The notes under the pieces were generated by a model. That model was given only the letters and a program-made list of their open reading frames with translations. It had not been told where the DNA came from and searched no databases. A stretch of DNA of 64,000 bases from Alloprevotella rava (GTDB lineage: Bacteria > Bacteroidota > Bacteroidia > Bacteroidales > Bacteroidaceae), in the NCBI RefSeq assembly GCF_014195585.1, contig NZ_JACICA010000005.1:1-64000 (forward strand), given 5' to 3'. Made by a program: the position numbers and the translations under genes. Within the stretch, counting starts at the first letter, position 1, and the number at the start of each line of letters is the position of its first letter. Below, piece by piece: positions 36,457 to 44,967 of this stretch.

Positions 36457-39400
36457 TTAGAAGCTTACGCGGAAGCCGAGCTGCATGTGCCAGCGGCTGA
36501 GGATATCGCTCTTTGTGAGACGTGGGTTGTTATACTGATAAACCGGCGTATAGTTGCCATCAGCACCCTTCGTCATCTTAGAAACCATCAGCGGAGTTAC
36601 GTTGTAGACGTTGCTATACTGAGCGCCCCACTTCTTGTTGAGACAGTTGGCGAAGTTCATGATATCGAAGGTGAACTCAAAGTTGCAGATGTTCTTCCAG
36701 TAAATCTTCTGACCGAAGTGGAGATCAATCTGGTGTTCCCATTCTGTCATGTTAGAATTACGTTCAGCATATTGTCCGCGGTGGTTCTTAGCGTAGCTGT
36801 CGCTTTCGATCCATTTTTCAAAAGCTGCACGGTTTTGATCAGCATCCATAATCACTTTACCCTTCACAATAGTTGGCGCGAAGTTCATCAGCGCGAGTTC
36901 GTCCTTCGTTGGGATGTAGAGGAGGTTGTTACCCTTCTGTCCGTCGCCGTTGAAGTCTTCGCTCTCGTTCATTGAGAGACTGTAGCGGCCACCATTAGAA
37001 CCGTTGTAAACGATACCGATCTGCGTGCTGGTCCAGCCGTTGAGGTATTTGGGAGAAGTCCAGCCCACACGTACCATCACGCGGTGAGGAATGTCGAACT
37101 TAGAATAGCCAAGCTCACCCTTACCGTTGGTGTCGCGAGAATAGTTGTACTTCCAGTTAGAATAAGCAACAGAGCTTGTACCATCGTTCACACTCTTAGA
37201 GTGTCCAAAGGTGTAGCTTGCTGCGAGGTCAAGGCCGAAGTTGAAAGTCTTTTCAAAGAGCGCGCTGAGGGCGTAGCTGTAGCCGCGGTTCGTATTCTTC
37301 AGATTGATGATGCTGTAGTAGTCAGACTTTTCACTGTTGTAGTAAGGAGCAGCAGAGTTCTCTTTGCCAGGCACAGCATAGGTCTTTGCCACTTGATTGA
37401 TGGCAAGGTTCTCGAAGAAGACGTTGTTCATCGTCTTGCTATAGATGGCCTCGAGCGTCATCTTCACGTCGCCGGGCAGCGTGTGTTCGAGAGCGAGGTT
37501 AGAGCGGAAAACCTGTGGGTACTTAAACTTCTTGCTCACTACAGCAATGTCGGGTTTCTGGCTCGTAGCGCTGGCTTTGGCCACATCAGTGAGAACCTGC
37601 TGGTAGTTGTTCATACCGGGCACGCTCGTAGAGATAGTGGTAGATTTCATTTCTACACCATTACTATTGAAGGCGTTGCTGAGCCATACGAAAGGCACAC
37701 GACCGGTGAAGATACCCGTACCACCGCGCAGGAGCGTCTTGTGGTCCGGAGTGAGGTACCAGTTGAAGCCGAGACGCGGACTAACCATGAGTTTCGTACT
37801 CGGAACGATACCTACTTGAGCATCCAGATTCTTGCTCTTAGCGTATTGGTTGAAAGTTTCGTTAGCCGTTGGTTTGTTGAACACAGCAGGCAGATCGATA
37901 CGCAAACCATAAGTCACATTGAAGTTGGAAGTAGCGTTCCATTTGTCCTGAGCATAGAAGCCAAACTGGCCTGCCTTGATGGCTGGAGCAAACTTCGTAT
38001 CACCGCCGGTGAGAGATGGGTCGGTGTACTTATAGTTGAATCTGTTGGGCTTATCGTTGAGGAAATTGTCAAGACCATCGAAAGTCCAAGAACCATTAGC
38101 AGCCTGAATGAAGAGGTTAGAAACCTTGTAGATTTCGTTGTGTGTACCGAAAGTCAGCGTATGGCTACCCAAGTACCAGCTAAGGTTGTCCTCCAGCGTG
38201 TAGATGTCTTGGTTCAGCGCATTGGCTGCAGAGCTATATTCTGTACCGATGTTGAGCGTGATACGGGTTGAATTGTCCGCGCTATACACGTTCTGAATCA
38301 TTGCCGTTGGACCTTGGTAGGGTGACTCGCGGTGGTCGCGCACGAAGCTTGCACTGGCGCGCAACTCATTGTAGAAACTATCACTGATGCGGTTTGTCCA
38401 TTCTGCAACAATGTCGTTGGTCTTGTTGTTATAGCGGTAGCCCGAATTAGCGAAAAAATAGCTGGTGGCACCAACAGCATAGCCGTCTTTGTAGCTATTA
38501 TTGTGCTGATAGCGCAGTGTGAGGTGGTTGGTCTCGTTGATATTCCAGTCGATGCGGCTCGTAATGCCGAGGCTGTGGCTCTCAACGTTGCGTGGGCCGA
38601 AACTATCACGAATGCCCGTCAGCGCATAGTAGCGGTCCACTACCTGCTGTGCCACATCCGTTGAGATGTATTTCTCGCTATAGCCGGGGTAGATGTTGTT
38701 GGGATAGCTCTTTCTCTTGTTTTCTACAGAAGCGAAGAAGAAGAGTTTGTTCTTGATGATCGGACCGCCGAGCGTTCCACCGAAGGTGCGCTCAAACTGA
38801 TCGGTGAGGGGCACCTTGGCATAGTCGCGCACAGCACTGTACTTGCCATACATGCTCTGGTTGTTGAAGTAGGAGTACGCACTTCCGTGGAAATCGTTCG
38901 TACCCGACTTTGTCACTACATTGATACCGCCACCCGTGAAGCCACCTTGACGAACATCATAAGGAGCGATAACCACCTGGAGTTCCTGAACGGCATCCAT
39001 GGAGATGGGGTTTGCACCCGTTTGTCCGCCGTTGGTACCATCGGCACTCAAACCAAACACGTCGTTGGCCACAACACCGTCGATCTGGAAACTGTTGTAG
39101 CGATTGTTAGAACCTACGAAGGAGATACCGCCACTCTTGGATGAAACGGCCATCGGCGTGTTCTTCACAATGCTTGCCACTGAACGATCAATCGTTGGGA
39201 TGTTCTGCATTTTTTGCAGCGTGAAGTTCTCGCCTGCTCCCGTACGTGTCTTGCGATTGGCCACTACCGTTGCTTCGCCCAAGTCAGTAGATTTTGGCGA
39301 CAATGAAGCGTCGAGCGGGAACATATTGCCGAGCTCGAGATTGATGTTCTCAAACTTCTCTGCATTGTAACCCAGGTAGTGGATAGCTACGGTGTAAGGG

Positions 39401-39627
39401 CCGCCCGGACGCATACCCTGAATGGTATAACGGCCATTGGCGTTGGTCACTGCGCTGTAGGTCGTTCCTGAAGGGACGTGAGTGGCCTTTACCACTACTC
39501 CTGCAACTGGTTGGTTGGACTCATTCAGGATCTGACCGCCCAATGAGGACGTAGTCACCTGTGCCTGAACGCAAACTGCAACTGCAGGCGTCAAGGCTGC
39601 CAACAATACTCTTTGATAGTATTCCAT
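36457..39627 (-). CDS. Oar-like TonB-dependent outer-membrane receptor
   Basis: The 1056-residue protein has a signal peptide ending CVQAQ, then a carboxypeptidase-regulatory-like domain (about 25-110: GGQILNESNQPVAGVVVKAT, with NGRYTIQGMRPGGPYTV later). A plug domain follows (SVASIVKNTPMAVS, FQIDGVVANDVFG, INVVTKSGTNDFHGSAYSYF), then a long beta-barrel ending in the expected aromatic residue (LGFRVSF). This matches the Oar/TonB receptor class of Bacteroidetes and Myxococcus. It is not next to a SusD-like gene, so it is not a classical SusCD pair. The ligand is unknown. The -7 region upstream is only a loose match (TAACTTCG at 39736-39729). Confidence 0.9.
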   Translation of the reverse strand: MEYYQRVLLAALTPAVAVCVQAQVTTSSLGGQILNESNQPVAGVVVKATHVPSGTTYSAVTNANGRYTIQGMRPGGPYTVAIHYLGYNAEKFENINLELGNMFPLDASLSPKSTDLGEATVVANRKTRTGAGENFTLQKMQNIPTIDRSVASIVKNTPMAVSSKSGGISFVGSNNRYNSFQIDGVVANDVFGLSADGTNGGQTGANPISMDAVQELQVVIAPYDVRQGGFTGGGINVVTKSGTNDFHGSAYSYFNNQSMYGKYSAVRDYAKVPLTDQFERTFGGTLGGPIIKNKLFFFASVENKRKSYPNNIYPGYSEKYISTDVAQQVVDRYYALTGIRDSFGPRNVESHSLGITSRIDWNINETNHLTLRYQHNNSYKDGYAVGATSYFFANSGYRYNNKTNDIVAEWTNRISDSFYNELRASASFVRDHRESPYQGPTAMIQNVYSADNSTRITLNIGTEYSSAANALNQDIYTLEDNLSWYLGSHTLTFGTHNEIYKVSNLFIQAANGSWTFDGLDNFLNDKPNRFNYKYTDPSLTGGDTKFAPAIKAGQFGFYAQDKWNATSNFNVTYGLRIDLPAVFNKPTANETFNQYAKSKNLDAQVGIVPSTKLMVSPRLGFNWYLTPDHKTLLRGGTGIFTGRVPFVWLSNAFNSNGVEMKSTTISTSVPGMNNYQQVLTDVAKASATSQKPDIAVVSKKFKYPQVFRSNLALEHTLPGDVKMTLEAIYSKTMNNVFFENLAINQVAKTYAVPGKENSAAPYYNSEKSDYYSIINLKNTNRGYSYALSALFEKTFNFGLDLAASYTFGHSKSVNDGTSSVAYSNWKYNYSRDTNGKGELGYSKFDIPHRVMVRVGWTSPKYLNGWTSTQIGIVYNGSNGGRYSLSMNESEDFNGDGQKGNNLLYIPTKDELALMNFAPTIVKGKVIMDADQNRAAFEKWIESDSYAKNHRGQYAERNSNMTEWEHQIDLHFGQKIYWKNICNFEFTFDIMNFANCLNKKWGAQYSNVYNVTPLMVSKMTKGADGNYTPVYQYNNPRLTKSDILSRWHMQLGFRVSF

Positions 39628-39870
39628 AAGAAATAGAAAAGATTTAGAATGTCCTTTAAAACTTAGAGGGGAAAGGAATTAAGCCTCTCTTGCAGCGGGT
39701 TGCTCGAACCTGCCACTTTTCCACGCCGCGAAGTTACGCGTTTTTGTCAGAAATTAAATTCTTTTTGGGCTTTTAACAGAGAAAAAGAGAATAAAGATGC
39801 TATTCTTACCCATCAGACAAGTCGGAAACTTACAAATTGTCTGATGCAGTTTGCAGTTTTAAGGGTTTTT

Positions 39871-40254
39871 TCACTCTTCTGTGACTTTTTGCGCATCCTG
39901 CCATTCGATGATGCCGCCTTGGAGGTTGACAACGGTGAACTTTGCTTTGTTTAGGATTTCAGCACCGCGCATACTGCGTTTGCCCGAACGACAATAGATG
40001 CCCACGATGCGTTTGCGCGAGAGAGCTGCTTGTGCTTTTTCGAGAAAGTCGGGCTGCTGCACATCTATATTAGTGGCCCCTGGAATGTGGCCTTGAGCAA
40101 ACTCTTCAGCCGTGCGAACATCCAAAAGCTGTAAGTCGCCGTTTTGCATGAGTTTTTCAAACTCGTTAGCACCAACGCTTTTGACACCTGGAACAGAGAC
40201 GCTGCAAGATGTGAGAGAGAGAAGCAGCCCCGCGGCTGCAAGAAAGATTTTCAT
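39871..40254 (-). CDS. Rhodanese-domain lipoprotein
   Basis: From the ATG at 40254 the protein has 126 residues, with a signal peptide ending in lipobox LTSC and a single rhodanese domain. The domain carries LLDVRTAEEFAQGHIPGATN and the active-site loop YCRSGKRS with Cys88. Single-domain exported rhodaneses move sulfane sulfur or act in redox balance; the substrate here is unknown. The longer frame starting at 40296 would hide the signal peptide. A consensus -7 box supports the shorter form. Confidence 0.88.
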   Translation of the reverse strand: MKIFLAAAGLLLSLTSCSVSVPGVKSVGANEFEKLMQNGDLQLLDVRTAEEFAQGHIPGATNIDVQQPDFLEKAQAALSRKRIVGIYCRSGKRSMRGAEILNKAKFTVVNLQGGIIEWQDAQKVTEE

Positions 40255-40319
40255 AAATAGCAACAGTTTTTTTGCGCCTCCTATCGGCCGTGCCAATGGT
40301 GCGCGTAAGTTTATTAGAG

Positions 40320-40351
40320 CAAAGATACGGGCTTTTCCTAAATGCTGCCAA
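40320..40351 (-). promoter_or_regulatory. Promoter of the rhodanese gene
   Basis: On the minus strand TTG (40351-40349) is followed after 21 bases by TATCTTTG (40327-40320). The -7 box is a full match; the -33 box is partial. Confidence 0.6.
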
Positions 40352-40444
40352 TTTTTGAGGAAGAAAAGCCGGAGAAACCGTTTACCCCGTCTCCGCGATT
40401 AAACATATAACATTAGAAATCAACAGATTAAACACACCCGTCAG

Positions 40445-40524
40445 CACAATAAGGATGTCAGCTGACACAATAAGGATGTCAGCTGACGCCCTTATTGTAT
40501 CAGCTGACGCAATAAGGATATTTT
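40445..40524 (-). repeat. Dispersed palindromic element, copy F
   Basis: ACAATAAGGATGTCAGCTGA occurs twice in tandem (about 40447 and 40467), then CGCCCTTATTGTATCAGCTG and ACGCAATAAGGATA. The tandem is unusual in the family. It lies between the 3' end of the nicotinamidase-like gene and the rhodanese promoter, both on the minus strand. Confidence 0.75.
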
Positions 40525-40740
40525 TGCCCCTGATATTTCTGCCCACGAAGGCCCACAAAATAAGCGAAAGAGCACAAAAGATATTGAGGGATTTAGCCCT
40601 CGAACTTCCAGAAGTGTCCAACTCGTTCTCCCTTCCGATAAGCTCATCAATGGACCATCCGTCACTTTTTTGTGCGCCTTCGCCTTCTTCGCGCCCTTTC
40701 GTGGGCTCAATCATACGAGGTCGTTGATCAATATTTTGCT

Positions 40741-41325
40741 TCAGCAGTACTCCAAGTTCTCTTGGCGTACATAGTCGTCCAGGCGTTTACCGCCGTCGAT
40801 GGAAGCGATACCTTGAGCAAAGACGCGGACAGAGAAATTGCGCTTCACGAGGTTTTTCAGCGTTTCCAACACACAGTAGTCGCCCGCCACGCCGCAAATG
40901 GCCATGGGCCTGTTGGTCGTAATCACCTCGTCGGTCATAGTGGCCAGGCGATACTTGCCGTGGGAGAGTTCGAGGATATATTGGAATGCACCATACTCTT
41001 CGGTTTCCTTCACCTCCCCTTTGCGTATCACCTGATAGGGTATGTCGCGCTCCAAGCAGGCTTGCACAAGGCGTGGGTCGATCTGCGCGCCTTGTGAGAA
41101 ACGTATGCAATGAGGCGGCCACGGCCCGCCTTGCGGAGCGAAGGAGTCGTCTTTGGCTTGGTGCCAGTCAACGGTAAATATCACTTCCGCGATGTTGTTC
41201 GCCGTCGAGATAAAGTGGAGGATATGTTCCACCGCTGTTTCCGCCCCTTTCACATAGAGCGTGCCCGCGGGATGGCAGAAATCGTGTTGGCAGTCCACGA
41301 CCACCAGTGTGATAGGTTCTTCCAT
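40741..41325 (-). CDS. pncA: Isochorismatase-family amidohydrolase, probable nicotinamidase
   Basis: The 194-residue protein has the cysteine-hydrolase triad expected of PncA: Asp11 (VVVDCQHDF), Lys102 (IRKGE) and Cys151 (GVAGDYCVLETL). The metal-binding DWH and PPHC segments sit between the first two, which favours nicotinamidase (NAD salvage, nicotinamide to nicotinate) over isochorismatase. A -7 box TATATTTG lies at 41363-41356. About 440 bases to the next gene downstream hold only copy F of the palindromic element and non-coding sequence. Confidence 0.8.
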   Translation of the reverse strand: MEEPITLVVVDCQHDFCHPAGTLYVKGAETAVEHILHFISTANNIAEVIFTVDWHQAKDDSFAPQGGPWPPHCIRFSQGAQIDPRLVQACLERDIPYQVIRKGEVKETEEYGAFQYILELSHGKYRLATMTDEVITTNRPMAICGVAGDYCVLETLKNLVKRNFSVRVFAQGIASIDGGKRLDDYVRQENLEYC

Positions 41326-41460
41326 TTCTTATTATGTAAGGATTTTTTTCGCCTGCAAATATAGTGGGATATATTCACTTAAACGCCCCAAGGGCTCAAA
41401 GTAATGCATAAAAAAGACGACACAAGGATGTCGCCGTATAAAGTAAAGGAAAGGAATCTC

Positions 41461-41949
41461 TTACAGTATCTCCCGCGCGATGGCAGCACAGGCTTCAGCA
41501 TCGGCCAAGGCATGGTGATGGTTTTGAAGGTCGTAGCCACAGCGAGCCGCGATGAGATCGAGGGTGTGAGAGCCTTCGGGCCACACTTGTCGGGAGCGCG
41601 CGAGGGTGCAATAGAAAGGATAATCGGGGTAGTCCATCTGATAGCAGCGGAATACGGCTTTCAGGCAACTTTCGTCGAAGGCCTTGTTGTGCGCCACAAG
41701 CGGCAGCCCCTCTATGCGGGGCGCAATCTCGGCCCACACCTCGGGGAAGAGCGGTGCGTTCTGCGTGTCGGCCTCCGTGAGACCATGCACCTGCGTGCAG
41801 AAGTAGTTGTAAACTTCGGGCTCGGGCTTAATGAGCGAATAGAACTGGTCCACTTGAACGCCATTTCTATAAATGACTACGCCCACGCTACACACGCTCG
41901 TGCGCTGGTTGTTGGCCGTTTCGAAATCAATAGCTGCGAAGTTTTCCAT
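41461..41949 (-). CDS. DEDDh 3'-5' exonuclease (DnaQ/PolC-epsilon-like)
   Basis: The protein is a stand-alone exonuclease domain of 162 residues. Exo I is FAAIDFET, exo II is LVAHNKAFDESCL, and exo IIIe is HHALADAEACAAIA with the catalytic histidine and aspartate. No polymerase or BRCT domain is attached. It starts 13 bases after the end of a 125-residue protein on the same strand, suggesting an operon. It may act in DNA repair, proofreading or RNA trimming; sequence alone cannot say. Confidence 0.87.
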   Translation of the reverse strand: MENFAAIDFETANNQRTSVCSVGVVIYRNGVQVDQFYSLIKPEPEVYNYFCTQVHGLTEADTQNAPLFPEVWAEIAPRIEGLPLVAHNKAFDESCLKAVFRCYQMDYPDYPFYCTLARSRQVWPEGSHTLDLIAARCGYDLQNHHHALADAEACAAIAREIL

Positions 41950-41962
41950 ACGGTCGTTGTCG

Positions 41963-42340
41963 TTATTCTTCCGTTTTCTGTCCGTCCTCCCAGGCCTGCC
42001 ATTCGCGCATCGCCTCCTGCCAGTCGGTGGCTTCTCCCGTGTCCACAGCGTCCTGCATTTGCTCGGCCTCCCTTTGTGCCTTGTCGCGCGCGCGTTTCGC
42101 CTTCATCGCTTCGATGGTAGCATCGTCGAGCACCTGGATTGCCCCGCGGTCTACGGCAGCCTGCAAATCCTCCTCGCCAAACGCCTTGCCCGGCTCGTTG
42201 AAGTCGGAGATGTTGAATTCGTAGTCCACACGCAACTGATGGCGTATGAGCTTCTGCTGATAGCGGTTGCCAGCATTCTTTCTGCGCAACAGCTTACTGA
42301 TAGCCTTTATTTCCTTTGCTGAAAATTTGTTTCTTCCCAT
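41963..42340 (-). CDS. Conserved hypothetical protein, 125 residues
   Basis: I do not recognise the family with certainty. The N-terminus is very basic (GRNKFSAKEIKAISKLLRRKN), followed by a mixed segment and a long acidic helix-prone C-terminus rich in Ala, Glu and Gln. There is no signal peptide or membrane segment. It is cytoplasmic and could bind nucleic acid, which would fit its position 13 bases before the DEDDh exonuclease gene. Codon use looks like that of neighbouring genes, so it is likely real. Confidence 0.7.
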   Translation of the reverse strand: MGRNKFSAKEIKAISKLLRRKNAGNRYQQKLIRHQLRVDYEFNISDFNEPGKAFGEEDLQAAVDRGAIQVLDDATIEAMKAKRARDKAQREAEQMQDAVDTGEATDWQEAMREWQAWEDGQKTEE

Positions 42341-42486
42341 AATTTTTGAATACCATGTTTGGAGCGTTGAGCAGCCCTATCGGAGGGACGGAGAAAAGGC
42401 ACTTGTCCAAAGTTCTGAGCCACCGTTCTACCAACAAAATACTAAAAAGTCCCAACCGCCCCACACGAGGTGATTGGGAACTTCCG

Positions 42487-42571
42487 TGCCCGAAGCGGGA
42501 CTCGAACCCGCACAGCCATTACTGACCAAGGGATTTTAAGTCCCTCGTGTCTACCATTCCACCATTCGGGC
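42487..42571 (-). tRNA. tRNA-Leu (anticodon UAA)
   Basis: The 85-base minus-strand sequence folds as a class II tRNA. The acceptor arms are GCCCGAA/TTCGGGC. The anticodon arm is AGGGA-CTTAAAA-TCCCT with anticodon TAA. A long variable arm and T arm GCGGG-TTCGAGT-CCCGC follow. The discriminator base is A and the CCA end is not encoded. A full consensus promoter lies just upstream. Confidence 0.96.
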
Positions 42572-42582
42572 AGAACCGGGTG

Positions 42583-42614
42583 CAAAGATAAGCTATGATT
42601 CGGAAACTGACAAA
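42583..42614 (-). promoter_or_regulatory. Promoter of tRNA-Leu
   Basis: TTTG (42614-42611), exactly 20 bases, then TATCTTTG (42590-42583) on the minus strand. The predicted start is about 5 bases before the mature tRNA. Confidence 0.85.
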
Positions 42615-42711
42615 TTTTCGGGAGGTAAATTGAGATAACCGTATCTTTATATGATAAATAAGAGGAAAAGGAGTTCTCTTTTCGCTTCTGTTCTAAAATT
42701 ATCAGAAAAAA

Positions 42712-42745
42712 GAAAGTAGCCCACTATATGGTTATGGCTACTTTC
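42712..42745 (-). terminator. Terminator of the 211-residue lipoprotein gene
   Basis: GAAAGTAGCC (42712-42721) pairs perfectly with GGCTACTTTC (42736-42745). On the minus strand the stem is followed by TTTTTTCTG. It lies 36 bases beyond the stop codon. Confidence 0.85.
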
Positions 42746-42781
42746 CTCTTTTACATCAGTTCAGTGAATGGAAAAGCCCAT

Positions 42782-43417
42782 TCATTGCTTGCTCCTTGTC
42801 TTTAATGTTGTTCCATTTTGTAGTTCAATAGTAACTTCTACGGGTGGAAGTACAAGAGCAGGATTTGCTGTATAATAGAAATGCAAGAACGAATCATCCC
42901 ACATCTTTTCTAACACTTGATTTGCTGATAACTTTAGAATCTGCTCTTGATTCATACGCATAAACTTGCTGTCATAATGGTGCTTAAAATAGTCATTGAG
43001 TGGAACACTTTTCACTGTCAGTACATCATTGAGCGAACTACCAGCAGGATGTGCTGCGTCCATATTGTCAAGTGCTACGACATTGATACTGCGAATGGGT
43101 GTTCCCAATGCTTCCTGTCGGAAGTGTCTTATCTCCTTATTGTATGCCGTATCACCATTAACTTTTGCAATCTGAAGAAAGCCGGGATCATACGTACCGG
43201 CGAAATGACTCAGAACAACCCCATCAAAGCGTACTTTCAAACCTTCAGGCGTACCCTTTACAGTCTTAGCAGGTTCTACAACCATGGTGTTGGGCAGCAC
43301 GTATGAATTAACATAATGCTTACTCTCAGTGTAATCATCCAAATAGAAAAAATCTTTGCAGCCGCTGAATAATACTATCGCTAAAGGAAGTACAATTAAA
43401 AGAAATATCTTTTTCAT
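42782..43417 (-). CDS. Lipoprotein of unknown function, 211 residues
   Basis: A signal peptide with lipobox FSGC (Cys20) marks a lipoprotein. The mature protein is of ordinary composition with no motif I recognise. It has an early aromatic and acidic stretch (KDFFYLDDYTESKHYVNSY) and then beta-strand-rich sequence. It is monocistronic, with a long leader of about 125 bases, a partial promoter upstream and a strong terminator downstream. Its base composition is more A+T-rich than pyrE or lpxB nearby. Confidence 0.75.
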   Translation of the reverse strand: MKKIFLLIVLPLAIVLFSGCKDFFYLDDYTESKHYVNSYVLPNTMVVEPAKTVKGTPEGLKVRFDGVVLSHFAGTYDPGFLQIAKVNGDTAYNKEIRHFRQEALGTPIRSINVVALDNMDAAHPAGSSLNDVLTVKSVPLNDYFKHHYDSKFMRMNQEQILKLSANQVLEKMWDDSFLHFYYTANPALVLPPVEVTIELQNGTTLKTRSKQ

Positions 43418-43550
43418 AATTATAAGAATTTAAATGAATAAAAGGAGTTATATATTCACTTAACTTCGAAAGTTAAAGATGAACTTTCGTTATTGAAAGC
43501 TTATGGGCTTATACATACTTCAAAAAACGCTGTATATAGTTACCTTTTTG

Positions 43551-43581
43551 CGAAGGTAGATATTATATGTGTATGTTGCAA
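43551..43581 (-). promoter_or_regulatory. Possible promoter of the 211-residue lipoprotein gene
   Basis: TTG (43581-43579), 20 bases, then TACCTTCG (43558-43551) on the minus strand. The -7 box has one mismatch (TTCG for TTTG). Confidence 0.45.
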
Positions 43582-43627
43582 CATCTGTAATACTTTTTTG
43601 TTTATAATCTTAATGTTCTGAAAAATA

Positions 43628-43661
43628 AAAAGCTATACCCCAAGAATAGAGTATAGCTTTT
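43628..43661 (-). terminator. Terminator of the CxxC lipoprotein gene
   Basis: AAAAGCTATAC (43628-43638) pairs perfectly with GTATAGCTTTT (43651-43661). On the minus strand TTATTTTTC follows. It lies about 70 bases beyond the stop codon at 43732. Confidence 0.8.
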
Positions 43662-43731
43662 CAGTAAGTTATTCTACTGATTTATAGATTGTGTATCACA
43701 AAGTAAACCCATTAAGTTTTTGCTCAAAATG

Positions 43732-44295
43732 TCAGTTGGTAATAATCATCGCATTATTGCCGTATTGGATGTGATATTGATAAAGTTTCTTATCCCTGTC
43801 ACTCTGCGCATTTTCCACCACAATACCTTCGTTGGCAAGGCTGTAGATGCGGTGGCACCTACTGCAATGGACGAGGGTGGCATCTTGCGTGGAAAATTCT
43901 AAGGAACGTTGGATGAAAGAAGATGCGTAGCAGTTGGGACATACGAGGTCGTAGGCCACAAGTCCTTTGCCAGAGAGCGTTGCCGTGGGAAGCTGACCCA
44001 CGATAAAGCCGGCGATAAACTGAGGCATACCGTAGGATTTGTCAGCTGCCGAGAGATTCAGGCGCGACCGCTCGCCCGCGGTGTTCGCATAGTCCACGTA
44101 GCTCATACTTCCCGCAAAACGGATGGTGCAGAACACCCCGCTGTTGGGAGCTAAGGCGTGCATCAGAGCGGGAGCTGCTGCCACGTTCGTACAACGATAG
44201 AAGGCACGCACGCGAGCATACTCCGGCGTGGACGAACAAGCCGAGAGTAAAAAGAGGACCGCAAGCGTCACCGCCCAACTCCAATGGCGCATCAT
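43732..44295 (-). CDS. Lipoprotein with two CxxC pairs
   Basis: The 187-residue protein has a signal peptide with lipobox LSAC. The C-terminal half carries CPNC (about residues 124-127) and CSRC (about 149-152, in HCSRCHRIY), a spacing that could form a zinc ribbon or hold an iron-sulfur cluster. No Rieske motif is complete. Its start overlaps the stop of the upstream SRPBCC gene by 4 bases, so the two are translationally coupled. The function is unknown. Confidence 0.75.
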   Translation of the reverse strand: MMRHWSWAVTLAVLFLLSACSSTPEYARVRAFYRCTNVAAAPALMHALAPNSGVFCTIRFAGSMSYVDYANTAGERSRLNLSAADKSYGMPQFIAGFIVGQLPTATLSGKGLVAYDLVCPNCYASSFIQRSLEFSTQDATLVHCSRCHRIYSLANEGIVVENAQSDRDKKLYQYHIQYGNNAMIITN

Positions 44296-44762
44296 GGCAG
44301 TACGCTCAAGATGTTGGCCAACCCATCGGCAGCCTGCTGGAGAGGCTTTGCCACCATGCCTTTCATAAACATATTGACTTCCGCCCCTACGGTGACGCGG
44401 AGTTTGCTGGAGTAAGCATCCGTTGGGAGCATCTGAATCCAGATTGTCAAGGGGATGGGACTGCCTTCGCTCCCCATCTTGACGAGTTTGGGCTCTTCGC
44501 GCTCCACCACGCGGAAGGTGATTTTTCCCACAGGCGTTGTGAGCAAGATGGCGTCCTCCGTAAATTCTACGTTCTGAAACTGCTGGCGAGCCTGCTCCAA
44601 CTTGTCGGCGGGCAACTCTGCCGCCATGCGCTCTTGTACGGCGGGATCGGAGAGACGCTCTTTGATGCCCTCCAGATTGCGTAGGTTGCTGAAACGTTCG
44701 TATAGTTGCTGCTGCGGCTGTGCCACATGTTTCACTTCGCTTTCATATTTGCTTAATCCCAT
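44292..44762 (-). CDS. SRPBCC (START-like) superfamily protein
   Basis: From the ATG at 44762 (MGLSKYESEVKHV) the protein has 156 residues. It shows the N-terminal strand-helix layout of SRPBCC proteins (LYERFSNLRNLEGIKERL), a beta-rich middle (ILLTTPVGKITFRVVEREEP) and a long C-terminal amphipathic helix (GMVAKPLQQAADGLANIL). The fold forms a hydrophobic pocket; the ligand is unknown. A gene like this beside pyrE is common in Bacteroidales. The longer frame from 44846 adds a hydrophobic but unrelated leader that crosses the -7 box at 44794-44787, so I reject it. Confidence 0.75.
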   Translation of the reverse strand: MGLSKYESEVKHVAQPQQQLYERFSNLRNLEGIKERLSDPAVQERMAAELPADKLEQARQQFQNVEFTEDAILLTTPVGKITFRVVEREEPKLVKMGSEGSPIPLTIWIQMLPTDAYSSKLRVTVGAEVNMFMKGMVAKPLQQAADGLANILSVLP

Positions 44763-44832
44763 ATTCTTATTGTGTTTGTTGGGCGGCAAAGATAATAAAA
44801 AGATACGAGGAATAAGGAAACGGACACAATAA

Positions 44833-44870
44833 GCCCCTTCCGCCACTCCATAAGAGCGCGCGGAAGGGGC
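44833..44870 (-). terminator. Hairpin after pyrE
   Basis: GCCCCTTCCGC (44833-44843) pairs perfectly with GCGGAAGGGGC (44860-44870). The tail on the minus strand is TTATTGTGT, weakly T-rich. It lies about 100 bases downstream of pyrE. Confidence 0.65.
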
Positions 44871-44967
44871 TATATGACGATAAAGAATTACTCACTCCTC
44901 GGGCGAGCCTACCCCGTGGGAGGGGCGGACATCAGAATCTTTCCCGACGAAAGAATGAGGCTGCAAT

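Noticed and set aside
37084-38271. A 395-codon plus-strand frame inside the TonB receptor gene
   Set aside because: It is a mirror of the receptor's codon pattern; the receptor on the minus strand has clear domains.
40382-40714. A 110-codon minus-strand frame with the peptide ILIASADTIRASADILIV
   Set aside because: The peptide is the translation of palindromic element copy F; similar peptides arise at the other copies (for example near 480, 21750, 32400, 33900 and 56650).
43732-44295. A Rieske iron-sulfur protein for the two CxxC pairs
   Set aside because: The Rieske signature needs CxH and CxxH boxes with set spacing; here both are CxxC, with only one His next to the second.
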